Shown one piece after another: positions 49,568 through 58,189 of a DNA stretch of 64,000 nucleotides. Source of the stretch: Roseateles asaccharophilus (GTDB taxonomy: Bacteria; Pseudomonadota; Gammaproteobacteria; Burkholderiales; Burkholderiaceae_C). The position numbers were made by a program, and so were the translations under genes. Where the stretch lies: assembly GCF_004362405.1 (NCBI RefSeq), contig NZ_SNXE01000012.1, positions 1-64,000 on the forward strand. Direction: 5' to 3'. The notes beneath the pieces are model-generated. The model was given only the letters and a program-made list of their open reading frames with translations. It was not told the DNA's origin and did not search any database. Each line of letters starts with the position of its first letter. Within the stretch, counting starts at the first letter, position 1.

Positions 49568-49738
49568 GCTCGGCCCCTCTTTGTTATGTAGCGCAATGCT
49601 CGGTCTTATTCATGACTACCGGGCCGCATCATAGAAGAAGGCCTGCACCGGGCGGCACACCCCTCATGGGTGATAGCCCCCTCGGATCAGTTCGCAATGC
49701 AAACAAATCAAGCCACTGGCGCGTCGACCCGCCATGCC

Positions 49739-50368
49739 TCAGCCCAGCCAGGCCAGCAAGTTCTGCCATTGCGCCAGGTCGCGCTCGACCCGGCCGGGCG
49801 TCACATCCCACAGGCTGAGCCCTCGCGCGGCGAGCTGCACATAGTTCTGCGTATCGCGCAAGGGCCCCAGAACCGGCAGGTCCAGGCCCTGCACAAACTG
49901 CTGCAGTTGCTGGGCCGATAGCGTGCCTTCCCGCGTTCGCATGGCCACCAGGGCCAGCGAAGGGCCCCGCCCGGTTTGCCCGCGCAGCGTCTGCAAGGTC
50001 TGCAGGAATGCATAGCTGGCCTGGATGTCAAACAGGCTGGGCTGCAGGGGAATGAGCAAGCGGTCGGCCAGCCCATAAGCGGCAGCAAGGCGTTTGCCAT
50101 GCAAGCCGGCAGGCGTATCCAGCACCACATGACTGACACCCTTGGGTGGCTTGGCCAAGGTCTTGCCCTCGGACTTGCTCAACTCCCAGCCGCGAATACT
50201 CGGCAGGCCCGCGGGCCGCTGAGCCAGCCACTGGCGCGAGGACTGCTGGACATCCAGATCACCCAGCATGACCGCATGCCCCTGCCGGGCCAGATAGCCG
50301 GCAATATTGGTAGCCAGGGTGGACTTGCCCACCCCACCCTTGGGATTGGCGATCATGATGACGGGCAT
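49739..50368 (-). CDS. Orphan ParA-family ATPase
   Basis: A 209-residue deviant-Walker ATPase. NPKGGVGKST lies at residues 8-17, LGDLDVQQSSRQW is the second Asp motif (the D-x-D usual in ParA), and VLDTPAGL is present. It has no N-terminal regulatory domain and no ParB-like gene nearby, so it is a short orphan like MipZ, ParC/PpfA or VirC1-type positioning proteins. The substitution of DLDVQ for D(A)DPQ is a mild variation. It is divergent from the DUF1841 gene, 128 bases between starts. Confidence 0.85.
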   Translation of the reverse strand: MPVIMIANPKGGVGKSTLATNIAGYLARQGHAVMLGDLDVQQSSRQWLAQRPAGLPSIRGWELSKSEGKTLAKPPKGVSHVVLDTPAGLHGKRLAAAYGLADRLLIPLQPSLFDIQASYAFLQTLQTLRGQTGRGPSLALVAMRTREGTLSAQQLQQFVQGLDLPVLGPLRDTQNYVQLAARGLSLWDVTPGRVERDLAQWQNLLAWLG

Positions 50369-50496
50369 GAGTCGGTCTCTCGGATAGGCAATACCAGGCA
50401 GGCTGCGGCCCCTGGCGCGTGGATGGGCTGATGGTAGCGACACCGGCGCGCGCCGCCTATCGCCCGCCCATGTTCCGGGGCTGCGACAATGACGCC

Positions 50497-50928
50497 ATGT
50501 TCGCCCCCTCTCAAATCGAGGTGCGCCGCTTCTTCTGCGCCACCTACCGCAAGCTGCGTGATGGCAGCCCCCTGATTCCGATGGAAGCCCTGGCGGCCCG
50601 CTGGATCGAGGAGCACCCCGAGTACCACGCCGAGCTCGCCGACGAGGAAGCCGCGGTCCATGCCGTCTACACGGTGGAAGAGGGGCGCACCAACCCCTTT
50701 CTGCATCTGTCCATGCACCTGACCATCAGCGAGCAGCACTCCATCGACCAGCCCACCGGCATACGCCAGGCCCTGGATCTGCTGGCCGCCAAGCGCAACT
50801 CTGCCCATGAAGCCCAGCATGCGGCCATGGACTGCCTGGGCGAGATGATCTGGGCCTCGCAGCGCAGCGGCCTGCCACCCGACGGTCACGCCTACCTCGA
50901 CTGCGTGCGCCGCAAAGCCACCTCCTGA
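50497..50928 (+). CDS. DUF1841 family protein
   Basis: A 143-residue soluble protein with the family core: MFAPSQIEVRRFFCATYRK, NPFLHLSMHLTISEQHSIDQP and HEAQHAAMDCLGEMIW. The conserved HLSMH/EQ and HEAQH residues suggest a metal or helical-bundle site. The family is common in betaproteobacteria and its function is unknown. A terminator follows directly. Confidence 0.87.
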   Translation: MFAPSQIEVRRFFCATYRKLRDGSPLIPMEALAARWIEEHPEYHAELADEEAAVHAVYTVEEGRTNPFLHLSMHLTISEQHSIDQPTGIRQALDLLAAKRNSAHEAQHAAMDCLGEMIWASQRSGLPPDGHAYLDCVRRKATS

Positions 50929-50933
50929 AAAGC

Positions 50934-50957
50934 AAAAGCCACCCTGGGGTGGCTTTT
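50934..50957 (+). terminator. Rho-independent terminator after the DUF1841 gene
   Basis: AAAAGCCACCC and GGGTGGCTTTT form an eleven-base stem (50934-50944 and 50947-50957) ending in TTTT, five bases after the stop. Confidence 0.8.
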
Positions 50958-50988
50958 CTGGCTGCGTGGCGCGAAACCCGCGCGCGCT

Positions 50989-51402
50989 TCAGGCTTGGTA
51001 GGACCCGCCGCCCAAGGTCTTGCGCTCGCTCTTTCCCATGGCCGAGTACAGGCCGGTGGCCTCGCCCGGCATCAGCACGTCGATGGCGCGGTCCAGGGCT
51101 GCGGTCGCACGTGCCAGCGACTCGCGCTGCGCCGCCACACGCCCACCGGCCTGAACCAGGCGATGACGCAGATTGGGCGGAACCTGCCCGGCGCGGGCCG
51201 CTTCGCTGAACATGGCAATCGCCTCGGCCAGGGCCTGGTGCAGTGCGCTGGCGTGCAACTCGATGGCCTGGGTGTCCCGGCGCAGCAAGGCCTCGCCCAG
51301 CAGATTCAGGCAGCTTTCGACGGCCAGCAGCGGCTGCTCCAGGGTCTGACCCAGGGCCACATTGGGCGCGTCATTGATATCGGTGGGGGGCAAGGCGTGC
51401 AT
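50989..51402 (-). CDS. flgN: Flagellar chaperone FlgN
   Basis: A 137-residue helical protein at the standard FlgN place, directly after flgM. The helices LLAVESCLNLLGEALLRRDTQAIEL and RHRLVQAGGRVAAQRESLARATAALDRAI-like region (about 78-108) fit the FlgN fold, which holds FlgK and FlgL before export and feeds back on FlgM translation. Sequence similarity in this family is low, so the call rests partly on position. ATG 51402 is chosen because longer starts run into flgM. Confidence 0.8.
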   Translation of the reverse strand: MHALPPTDINDAPNVALGQTLEQPLLAVESCLNLLGEALLRRDTQAIELHASALHQALAEAIAMFSEAARAGQVPPNLRHRLVQAGGRVAAQRESLARATAALDRAIDVLMPGEATGLYSAMGKSERKTLGGGSYQA

Positions 51403-51481
51403 AACGGTATCCGCCGCAGGCGTTGATCTCGTTCGGCTGAAGGGCTGCTCGTCCGGCTTCCGGTCAGGCCGGGAACCGTCC

Positions 51482-51802
51482 TCAGTGCGGTGTGGCTCGG
51501 GCCAGCATTTCCTGTGCATTGGCGATCAGCTTGTCGGCGATCGCGTCGGCATTGATGCTGAAACGGCCCTCGGTGATGGCTTGGGAAATGCGCCCCACCT
51601 TCTCGGCGTCGAAGCTGCCCTCCTCGGCCACGCCGGACAACATGGCACTGGCGGTGCTGGACAGTTTGATCTGGGCGCTGGCATCCGGGGCCTTGCCGGC
51701 CACGGCGGGTGCCTGGCGCGCGCCACCACGAGGGGCTTCGGCTGCGCCATTGGTCCCGACCGGCGTCGAGGCCAACTTTTCGGGGCTGTTACCGATTTTC
51801 AT
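51482..51802 (-). CDS. flgM: Anti-sigma-28 factor FlgM
   Basis: A 106-residue protein that binds FliA and is exported through the finished hook. It starts MKIGNSPEKLA and ends with the conserved C-terminal helices SFDAEKVGRISQAITEGRFSINADAIADKLIANA-like (residues about 66-100), the FliA-binding part, while the N-terminal half is low-complexity and disordered. The start at 51802 has GGAGA five bases upstream. A sigma-28 promoter precedes it, so FlgM controls its own level in the usual loop. Confidence 0.92.
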   Translation of the reverse strand: MKIGNSPEKLASTPVGTNGAAEAPRGGARQAPAVAGKAPDASAQIKLSSTASAMLSGVAEEGSFDAEKVGRISQAITEGRFSINADAIADKLIANAQEMLARATPH

Positions 51803-51852
51803 GCTGATCTCCAAAGCTCGGGACGGTCCGCAAACCGCCCTGGTTGCTCGGT

Positions 51853-51880
51853 GTATCGACCCGTTGCGCCGGGACTTTAG
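51853..51880 (-). promoter_or_regulatory. Sigma-28 (FliA) promoter of flgM-flgN
   Basis: On the minus strand CTAAAGTCC (51880-51872), eleven bases, and GTCGATAC (51860-51853) match the flagellar consensus TAAAGTTT-N11-GCCGATAA at six of eight positions in each box with exact spacing. Transcription would begin near 51846, about 44 bases upstream of the flgM ATG. Confidence 0.78.
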
Positions 51881-51904
51881 GGAATTCCACGGACCAAGGC
51901 CTGC

Positions 51905-52693
51905 TCATAGCAAAACCTCCACACGCCGCTCGCCGACCGCGCGCCCCGTGACGGTGCGCCCGTTCTCAAAGCGAACTCTCACATTCTGCCCGTCAAAGCC
52001 AGGCTCCAGGGCCTGGGCCTCGCCGCTGACCGCATAGCCGCGGCCACTGGCCAGGACCTGGACGCGCTCGCCCACGGCAAACCAGCGCCGGGCCTTGAGA
52101 TCGCTGCTGCGCACCGCCTCACCGGGCACCAAGGGGCGCTGCAGGCTGCGTCCTTCGAGCAAGCCGGTATCCAGAAAGACCTGCCCCATCTCGGCGGCGA
52201 TATCGACTTCGGCCGTCTGCAGCAGGGCGGCGCTGAGCGTCGTGCCAGCCGGCAAGGCCTGAGCCGCCACCACCGCACGCGCATGCACCATCACTTGCAC
52301 CGGCAGGGTGACATTCCAGCGGGCGCCGCTGGGGCCGGTTCGAGCCCCGTCCAGGCAGCGCAGGCCGATGCGGGTCTTGCCCCACATGCGCTGCCCCTGC
52401 GGCAGATAGGGCTGGACCTCGCGACAAGGCGCCAGCCGCAGCCGGCTGTCCAAGGCCCCCAGTTGCACGCTCACCCGAGCCCCCTGGGGCGCACCGGCCC
52501 TGGCGCCCGAAAGCGCCAGCTCCTGCACATGCCCCACCAGCTCCGCCGGCAGGTCCGCCGCGGCTTCGCCCGGCAGCGACGCGCACAAGCCCGCCACCGT
52601 CAGCAGCAACACCCCGCTTGCCAGGGTGGGCCGCCGACTCTGACGGCGCTGCGTGGCATGCACGGCAGCGGGAGCTTGGGCGTTTTGATCCAT
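51905..52693 (-). CDS. flgA: Flagellar P-ring assembly chaperone FlgA
   Basis: A 262-residue periplasmic protein needed for P-ring (FlgI) assembly. An N-terminal hydrophobic segment (about 36-60) serves as signal. The C-terminal SAF-like domain contains VVAAQALPAGTTLSAALLQ, VPGEAVRSSDLK and VRFENGRTVTGRAVG. The upstream frame is open, but ATG 52693 removes sequence without similarity. It diverges from flgB, with 147 bases between; I see no clear sigma-28 or sigma-54 promoter there. Confidence 0.87.
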   Translation of the reverse strand: MDQNAQAPAAVHATQRRQSRRPTLASGVLLLTVAGLCASLPGEAAADLPAELVGHVQELALSGARAGAPQGARVSVQLGALDSRLRLAPCREVQPYLPQGQRMWGKTRIGLRCLDGARTGPSGARWNVTLPVQVMVHARAVVAAQALPAGTTLSAALLQTAEVDIAAEMGQVFLDTGLLEGRSLQRPLVPGEAVRSSDLKARRWFAVGERVQVLASGRGYAVSGEAQALEPGFDGQNVRVRFENGRTVTGRAVGERRVEVLL

Positions 52694-52840
52694 GGCAGCC
52701 ACTGTAGACGCCCCGCCCCCTCCGGTTTGTGCCGAAATGCACAGCAAAGCCCATGCTTTTCCCGCTCATGTTTTCCGGACCGCCCAACACAATCCCATCC
52801 AATCGCCCAGGCTGCCAGCGCTGTATGGAGGGCCCACATC

Positions 52841-53254
52841 ATGATCAACCGACTGACCAATGCACTGAACTTCCAGGCCCAGGCCCTTAGCCTGCGCTCG
52901 GAGCGCCAGCGCCAGCTCGCCAGCAATATCGCCAATGCCGACACCCCGGGCTATCAGGCCCGGGACATGGATTTTGCGCGGGCCTTGCGTGAAGCCACCG
53001 GGTCGGCAGCCGTGCCGGGTGCGCTGAATGTCACCGCCAAGGGTCATATGGCACCGCTGGCCGGCGCCCGGGCCGATCACGAGAAGCTCTACGCCAGCTC
53101 CGCCCAGACCAATCTGGACAGCAACACGGTGGACATGGACCGGGAGCGCGCCAATTTCGTGGACAACACCGTCAAGTACGAAGCCACGCTGCGCTTCATC
53201 AATGGCAGCGTGCGCACCACGCTGGATGCGATGAAGTCGCACAACGCGGCCTGA
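52841..53254 (+). CDS. flgB: Flagellar proximal rod protein FlgB
   Basis: A 137-residue rod protein at the base of the flagellum. It has the rod-family N-terminal motif (LASNIANADTPGYQARDMDFARAL) and a C-terminal coiled segment (NTVDMDRERANFVDNTVKYEA). It starts the flgBCDEFGHIJKL operon. A GGAGGG lies about ten bases before the ATG. Confidence 0.94.
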   Translation: MINRLTNALNFQAQALSLRSERQRQLASNIANADTPGYQARDMDFARALREATGSAAVPGALNVTAKGHMAPLAGARADHEKLYASSAQTNLDSNTVDMDRERANFVDNTVKYEATLRFINGSVRTTLDAMKSHNAA

Positions 53255-53274
53255 CGCCACCGGGAGCCTGAATC

Positions 53275-53691
53275 ATGTCCATGTTCCAGATCTTTGGCAT
53301 CTCCGGCAGCGCCGTCAGCGCCCAGAGCCAGCGCCTCAATGTGGTAGCCAGCAACCTGGCCAACGCCGACACCGTGGCCGGCCCCGATGGGCAGGCCTAC
53401 AAGGCGCGCCAGACCGTGTTCCAGACTGCCTTGCTGGGCGCTGGCAACAACCTGGGCACGGCCGGCGTGCGCGTGGCCCAGATCACCGAGGACCAGAGCC
53501 CCGGCCGGCGCGTGCACGACCCCAAGCACCCCCAGGCCGATGCCGATGGCTATGTGACCTACAGCAACGTCAGCAGCGTGGAGGAAATGGTCAACATGAT
53601 CTCGGCCTCGCGCTCCTACCAGAACAACGTCGAGGTGATGAGCACGGCCAAGAACCTGCTGCTCAAGACCTTGCAGATGGGCCAGTCCTGA
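53275..53691 (+). CDS. flgC: Flagellar proximal rod protein FlgC
   Basis: A 138-residue rod protein with the family start (FGISGSAVSAQSQRLNVVASNLANADT) and the end motif SNVSSVEEMVNMISASRSYQNNVEVM, which packs against the N-terminal helix in the assembled rod. It starts 20 bases after flgB. Confidence 0.95.
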   Translation: MSMFQIFGISGSAVSAQSQRLNVVASNLANADTVAGPDGQAYKARQTVFQTALLGAGNNLGTAGVRVAQITEDQSPGRRVHDPKHPQADADGYVTYSNVSSVEEMVNMISASRSYQNNVEVMSTAKNLLLKTLQMGQS

Positions 53692-53715
53692 GCGGACTGA
53701 AGCGGAGCCACCCCC

Positions 53716-54360
53716 ATGGACGTCACCAGCCTCAACCAGACCCTGAGCGGCGGCAAGTCGCCGGCCGTGAGCAAGAACGCGGTTGAAACCCAGGACCGCT
53801 TCCTCAAGCTGCTCGTCGCCCAGATGCGCAACCAGGATCCGATGAACCCGCTGGACAACGCGCAGGTGACCAGCCAGATGGCGCAGATCCAGACCGTGTC
53901 CGGTATCGCCACCCTGGACAAGTCCATCCAGTCCCTGAGCAGCCAGTTCGGCCAGATGCTGCCCCTGCAAGGCGCGACCCTGCTGGGTCGCCAGGTCAGC
54001 GTGCCGGGCAACAAGCTCTCCACCAGCGAGGCCACGGCTCGCGGCGCCTACGAGCTCAGCAGCCCGGCCGACCGCGTCAAGCTCGAGGTGCTGACCCCTG
54101 CCGGCACGGTGCTGGACACGGTGGAACTCGGTGCCCAGGGCAGCGGCCTGCAGCGCTTCGAGTGGAACACCGAAAAGGGCAAGGCCTACCCCGAGCTCGC
54201 CTTCCGCATCACCGCCACCAAGGGCAGCAGCACGCTCAGCAGCAGCACCTATGCCGTGGACAAAGTGGCCTCCATCGGCAGCAGCGCCACCGGCACCCTG
54301 CAGCTGCAACTCGCCCGCCTGGGCGTCATCGATTACGGCAGCGTCAAGTCGATTGACTGA
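53716..54360 (+). CDS. flgD: Hook capping protein FlgD
   Basis: A 214-residue scaffold that caps the growing hook and is discarded later. The N-terminal FLKLLVAQMRNQDPMNPLDNAQ is the FlgD hallmark, followed by the tudor/Ig-like C-terminal domain (LSSPADRVKLEVLTPAGTVL-like, residues about 115-140). It starts 24 bases after flgC. Confidence 0.95.
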   Translation: MDVTSLNQTLSGGKSPAVSKNAVETQDRFLKLLVAQMRNQDPMNPLDNAQVTSQMAQIQTVSGIATLDKSIQSLSSQFGQMLPLQGATLLGRQVSVPGNKLSTSEATARGAYELSSPADRVKLEVLTPAGTVLDTVELGAQGSGLQRFEWNTEKGKAYPELAFRITATKGSSTLSSSTYAVDKVASIGSSATGTLQLQLARLGVIDYGSVKSID

Positions 54361-54410
54361 GCCGACGCGCCCCACCCCACGCCACTGAACGCCCCGTCCG
54401 AGGATTCATC

Positions 54411-55892
54411 ATGAGCTTCCAACAAGGTCTTTCCGGCCTCAATGCCTCCAGCAAGAACCTGGAGATCATCGGCAACAACATTGCCAATGCCAACACCTTT
54501 GGCAGCAAGGCGTCGCGGGCCGAGTTTGCCGATCTGTACGCGGCCTCCCTGAGCGGCGCCGGCACCAGCTCGGTGGGCATTGGCACCAAGCTGAGCACGG
54601 TGGCCCAGCAGTTCACCCAGGGCAATATCACCATCACCGAGAACCCCATGGATCTGGCCATCAACGGCGGGGGTTTCTTCCAGCTCAGCGACGGCAAGAA
54701 CCCCACCTTCTACAGCCGCAACGGCCAGTTCAAGGTGGACAAGCAGGGCTTCATCGTCAACAACGACAACCTCAAGCTGCTGGGCTACAGCGCCGACGGC
54801 ACCGGCGCCATCAAGCAGGGCCTGGCCCAACCCCTGCAGCTGCCCACCAAGGGCATCGATCCCCAGGCGACCAGCACGGTCAAGATGGAGTTCAACCTGG
54901 ACTCGCGCGAGAAGGGCTCGGCCCCCTACACCCAGCCCGACCCCTCGCAGCCCAACTACAAGGTGGACGTGCTGCCGCCCAAGATCCAGTTCGCGGACAA
55001 CACCACCTACAACAAGGCCACGTCCTACACCGCCTATGACCAGAAGGGCCAGCCCATCGCGGTCACCATGTATTTCCAGCGGGCCAACCCACCCATGCTG
55101 CAGGACCCGCTGACCAATAAATGGGTGGCCGACCCCAACGGCGATACCGTTTGGAATATCTACGTGACGGCCAATGGCACGCCGGTGCAGCAAGACGCGC
55201 AGGGCAACATCACCACCAGCACCACGGACGCCAACGGCAACTACGCCACGACCACGCCCTTCACCCGCATCGTCTTCGGCCCCAAGGGCGGCGTGCCCAA
55301 GTCCACCGATGCGGACGGCAATGCCCTGCAGCTCGACGATATCGCCCTGATCCTGCCCCCTGGCGTCAATGCCGGCGGCGCCCCCACCCTGCGCGTGCCC
55401 TACGACGATCCGGCCAACCCTGCCCCGCCCGATCCGGTGACGGGCAAGCTGCCCCATATCGCCCTGGACTTCTCCCAGGTCAGCCTCAATGGCTCCAGCT
55501 TCGCCGTGACCGATCTGAGCCAGAACGGCTACGCCCCGGGCCAGCTGACCGGCATCCAGGTGGAGAAGAACGGCATCGTCACCGCACGCTACTCCAATGG
55601 CCAGTCCAAGGCCGCCGGCCAGATCGAGCTCTCCACCTTCCGCAACAACCAGGGCCTGCAGCCCTTGGGCGGCAATATCTGGGCCCGATCCAATGCCTCG
55701 GGCGAACCGGTATCGGGCGTGCCCGGCGACGGCAATCTGGGCGTGCTCTCCCCGGGTTCGCTGGAAGAATCCAATGTGGACCTGACCGGCGAGCTGGTGA
55801 ATATGGTGACCGCCCAGCGCGTCTACCAGGCCAATGCCCAGACCATCAAGACACTCAATGACGTGCTGCAGACGCTGGTCAACCTGCGCTGA
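54411..55892 (+). CDS. flgE: Flagellar hook protein FlgE
   Basis: A 493-residue hook subunit, longer than Salmonella FlgE (403). The N-terminal GLSGLNASSKNLEIIGNNIANANTFGSK and C-terminal GELVNMVTAQRVYQANAQTIKTLNDVLQ helices form the core, and DLAINGGGFFQLSDG starts the D1 domain. The extra length falls in the surface D2/D3 region (about residues 150-330), which contains Asn/Thr-rich strands. The RBS is GAGG upstream of the ATG. Confidence 0.95.
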   Translation: MSFQQGLSGLNASSKNLEIIGNNIANANTFGSKASRAEFADLYAASLSGAGTSSVGIGTKLSTVAQQFTQGNITITENPMDLAINGGGFFQLSDGKNPTFYSRNGQFKVDKQGFIVNNDNLKLLGYSADGTGAIKQGLAQPLQLPTKGIDPQATSTVKMEFNLDSREKGSAPYTQPDPSQPNYKVDVLPPKIQFADNTTYNKATSYTAYDQKGQPIAVTMYFQRANPPMLQDPLTNKWVADPNGDTVWNIYVTANGTPVQQDAQGNITTSTTDANGNYATTTPFTRIVFGPKGGVPKSTDADGNALQLDDIALILPPGVNAGGAPTLRVPYDDPANPAPPDPVTGKLPHIALDFSQVSLNGSSFAVTDLSQNGYAPGQLTGIQVEKNGIVTARYSNGQSKAAGQIELSTFRNNQGLQPLGGNIWARSNASGEPVSGVPGDGNLGVLSPGSLEESNVDLTGELVNMVTAQRVYQANAQTIKTLNDVLQTLVNLR

Positions 55893-55935
55893 AGCCGCAG
55901 AGCAGCGCGCAGGCAATTAGCGAGAGGACCCAGGC

Positions 55936-56661
55936 ATGGACCGCATGATCTACCTGTCGATGGCCGGGGCCAAGGCATCCATGCAGCGCCAGGATGTGCT
56001 CTCGCACAACCTGGCCAATGCCTCGACCAACGGCTTTCGCGCCGAGTTGCAAGCATTTCGCGCCGTGCCCGTGCGTGGCGACGGCGCCACCACACGCGCC
56101 TACGCCCTGGAAACCACCGTGGGCTACAGCGATGCAGCCGGCCCCGTGACCCCGACGGGTCGCAATCTCGATGTGGCCATGCAGGGCAATGCCTGGCTAG
56201 CCGTGCAGGCCCTGGATGGCACCGAGGCCTACACCCGCGCCGGCGCCCTGGACGTCAACGCCGAAGGCCTGCTGGTACTGCGCAACGGCCTGCAGGTGCT
56301 GGGCGATGGCGGCCCCATCAACGTCCCGCCCGACAGCACCTTGCAGATCGGCAGCGACGGCACCCTCACCGCCAAGCTGGCCACCGGCAACCCGGTGAAT
56401 ATCGGGCGCCTGAAACTGGTGACCCCCGAGACCAAGCTCACCCGCGGCGAGGACGGCCTGTTCCGCGCCGCCGACGGCGATCTGCCCGCGGACGCCAACG
56501 CACGCCTGCAAGACGGCGCCCTGGAGGGCAGCAATGTCAGCGCCGTGGAGACCATGGTCAGCATGATCGCCGCCGCCCGCCAGTTCGAACAGCAGATGAA
56601 GCTGCTCCAGATCGCCCAGACCCAGGGCCAGCAGACGGCCAAGCTGCTCGGCACGACCTAA
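55936..56661 (+). CDS. flgF: Flagellar basal-body rod protein FlgF
   Basis: A 241-residue distal rod protein starting [19 protein letters not shown] with [31 protein letters not shown], and the end motif [28 protein letters not shown] lies upstream. It is followed by flgG after ten bases. Confidence 0.94.
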   Translation: MDRMIYLSMAGAKASMQRQDVLSHNLANASTNGFRAELQAFRAVPVRGDGATTRAYALETTVGYSDAAGPVTPTGRNLDVAMQGNAWLAVQALDGTEAYTRAGALDVNAEGLLVLRNGLQVLGDGGPINVPPDSTLQIGSDGTLTAKLATGNPVNIGRLKLVTPETKLTRGEDGLFRAADGDLPADANARLQDGALEGSNVSAVETMVSMIAAARQFEQQMKLLQIAQTQGQQTAKLLGTT

Positions 56662-56671
56662 GGATACCGCC

Positions 56672-57454
56672 ATGATTCGCTCGCTCTGGATCGCCAAGAC
56701 CGGCATGGAGGCCCAGCAAACCCAGCTGGACACCATCTCCCACAACCTCTCCAACGTCGCGACCAATGGCTTCAAGCGCTCGCACGCGGTGTTCGAGGAT
56801 CTGATCTACCAGAACCTGCGCCAGACCGGGGCCAACACCACCGAGCAGACCCAGCTGCCTACGGGCCTGCAGGTCGGCCTGGGCGTGCGGCCCGTGGCCA
56901 CCGCCCGCATCTTCAGCCAGGGCAATCTGCAGCAGACCACCAACAATCTGGACCTGGCGATCAAGGGCAATGGCTTCTTCCAGATCCAGATGCCCGATGG
57001 CACCACCGCCTACACCCGTGACGGCAGCTTCCAGCTGGATGCCAACGGCCAGATGGTCACCAACAACGGCTACGCCCTGCTGCCCGGCATCACCGTGCCG
57101 GCCAATGCGCTGAGCGTCACCGTGGGCGCCGACGGCACGGTCTCCGTCACCGTGCCGGGCACGCCTCAGCCCCAGATCCTGGGACAGATCCAGCTGGCCA
57201 ACTTCGTGAATCCGGCCGGTCTGGACCCACGTGGCCAGAACCTGTTCGGTGAGACCGCCGCCTCCGGTGCCCCCAATGCCGGCGCACCCAATGCCAATGG
57301 CCTGGGCGCCCTGCAGCAGGGCTTTGTGGAAACCTCCAACGTCAATGTGGTGGAGGAGCTGGTGCAGATGATCCAGACCCAGCGCGCCTACGAGCTCAAC
57401 TCCAAGGCAGTGCAGACCTCGGATCAGATGCTGCAGAAGCTCGCCCAGATCTGA
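56672..57454 (+). CDS. flgG: Flagellar distal rod protein FlgG
   Basis: A 260-residue rod protein, the main distal rod subunit, with [59 protein letters not shown] and the C-terminal [34 protein letters not shown] end (about 225-255). It has AAGGA before the ATG. Confidence 0.96.
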   Translation: MIRSLWIAKTGMEAQQTQLDTISHNLSNVATNGFKRSHAVFEDLIYQNLRQTGANTTEQTQLPTGLQVGLGVRPVATARIFSQGNLQQTTNNLDLAIKGNGFFQIQMPDGTTAYTRDGSFQLDANGQMVTNNGYALLPGITVPANALSVTVGADGTVSVTVPGTPQPQILGQIQLANFVNPAGLDPRGQNLFGETAASGAPNAGAPNANGLGALQQGFVETSNVNVVEELVQMIQTQRAYELNSKAVQTSDQMLQKLAQI

Positions 57455-57465
57455 GGAGTCGACAG

Positions 57466-58146
57466 ATGAACCGAGGCCTGAATCTGCTTGTGCTGGGCAT
57501 CGCAGCCACCCTGGGCGGCTGCGCCACCGTGGTGCCCCCCACCCCGAGGGTGGAACTGGTAGACACGCCCGTGGTGCAGCTGCCCCAGAACGCCGGCAGC
57601 GTGCCGCTCAACGGCGCCATCTACCAGCCCACCAGCTACCGGCCGCTGTTCGAAGACCATCGCGCCCGCTTGGTGGGCGATACGGTGACCATACAGATCA
57701 CCGAACGCATCAGCGCCAGCCAGAGCTCCAGCAGCGCCCTGGACCGCAAGGGCAGCCTGAGCGGCAGCATCACGGCCCTGCCGGGTGTGGCCGGCAACTC
57801 CTTTGGCCGGGCCAGCGTGGGCGCCAGCTCCACCTCGGCCAATGCCGGCAAGGGCAGCAACCAGAACAGCAATGACTTCAGCGGCACCATCACCGCCGTG
57901 GTCGTGGCGGTGCTGCCCAACGGGCATCTGATGCTCAGTGGCGAGAAGCAGATCGGCGTGAACAGCAATGTGGATGTGCTGCGCTTCTCCGGCCAGGTCG
58001 ACCCACGCTCCATCCAGCAGGGCAATACCGTGTCCTCGACCCAGATTGCCAATGTGCGGGTGGAGCAGCGGGGCCGTGGCCCGCAGGAGAATGCTCATCA
58101 AATAGGCTGGTTGTCCCGCTTCTTTTTGAGTCTTTCGCCCACTTAA
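57466..58146 (+). CDS. flgH: Flagellar L-ring lipoprotein FlgH
   Basis: A 226-residue outer-membrane ring lipoprotein. The lipobox is LGGC with Cys19, and the mature part has YRPLFEDHRARLVGDTVTIQI, the VVAVLPNGHLMLSGEKQIGVN strand and ISSTQIANVRVEQRG-like close (residues about 185-205). GAGGAG precedes the ATG. A hairpin separates it from flgI. Confidence 0.95.
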   Translation: MNRGLNLLVLGIAATLGGCATVVPPTPRVELVDTPVVQLPQNAGSVPLNGAIYQPTSYRPLFEDHRARLVGDTVTIQITERISASQSSSSALDRKGSLSGSITALPGVAGNSFGRASVGASSTSANAGKGSNQNSNDFSGTITAVVVAVLPNGHLMLSGEKQIGVNSNVDVLRFSGQVDPRSIQQGNTVSSTQIANVRVEQRGRGPQENAHQIGWLSRFFLSLSPT

Positions 58147-58159
58147 GTTTGCCCAGAAT

Positions 58160-58187
58160 CGGTTGCACGAGTCTCACCGTGCAACCG
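58160..58187 (+). promoter_or_regulatory. Perfect hairpin abutting the flgI start codon
   Basis: CGGTTGCAC (58160-58168) and GTGCAACCG (58179-58187) form a nine-base perfect stem with a ten-base loop, two bases before the flgI ATG and 14 bases after the flgH stop. There is no T run and no ribosome-binding site outside the stem, so the structure covers the flgI initiation region. Confidence 0.6.
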
Positions 58188-58189
58188 CC

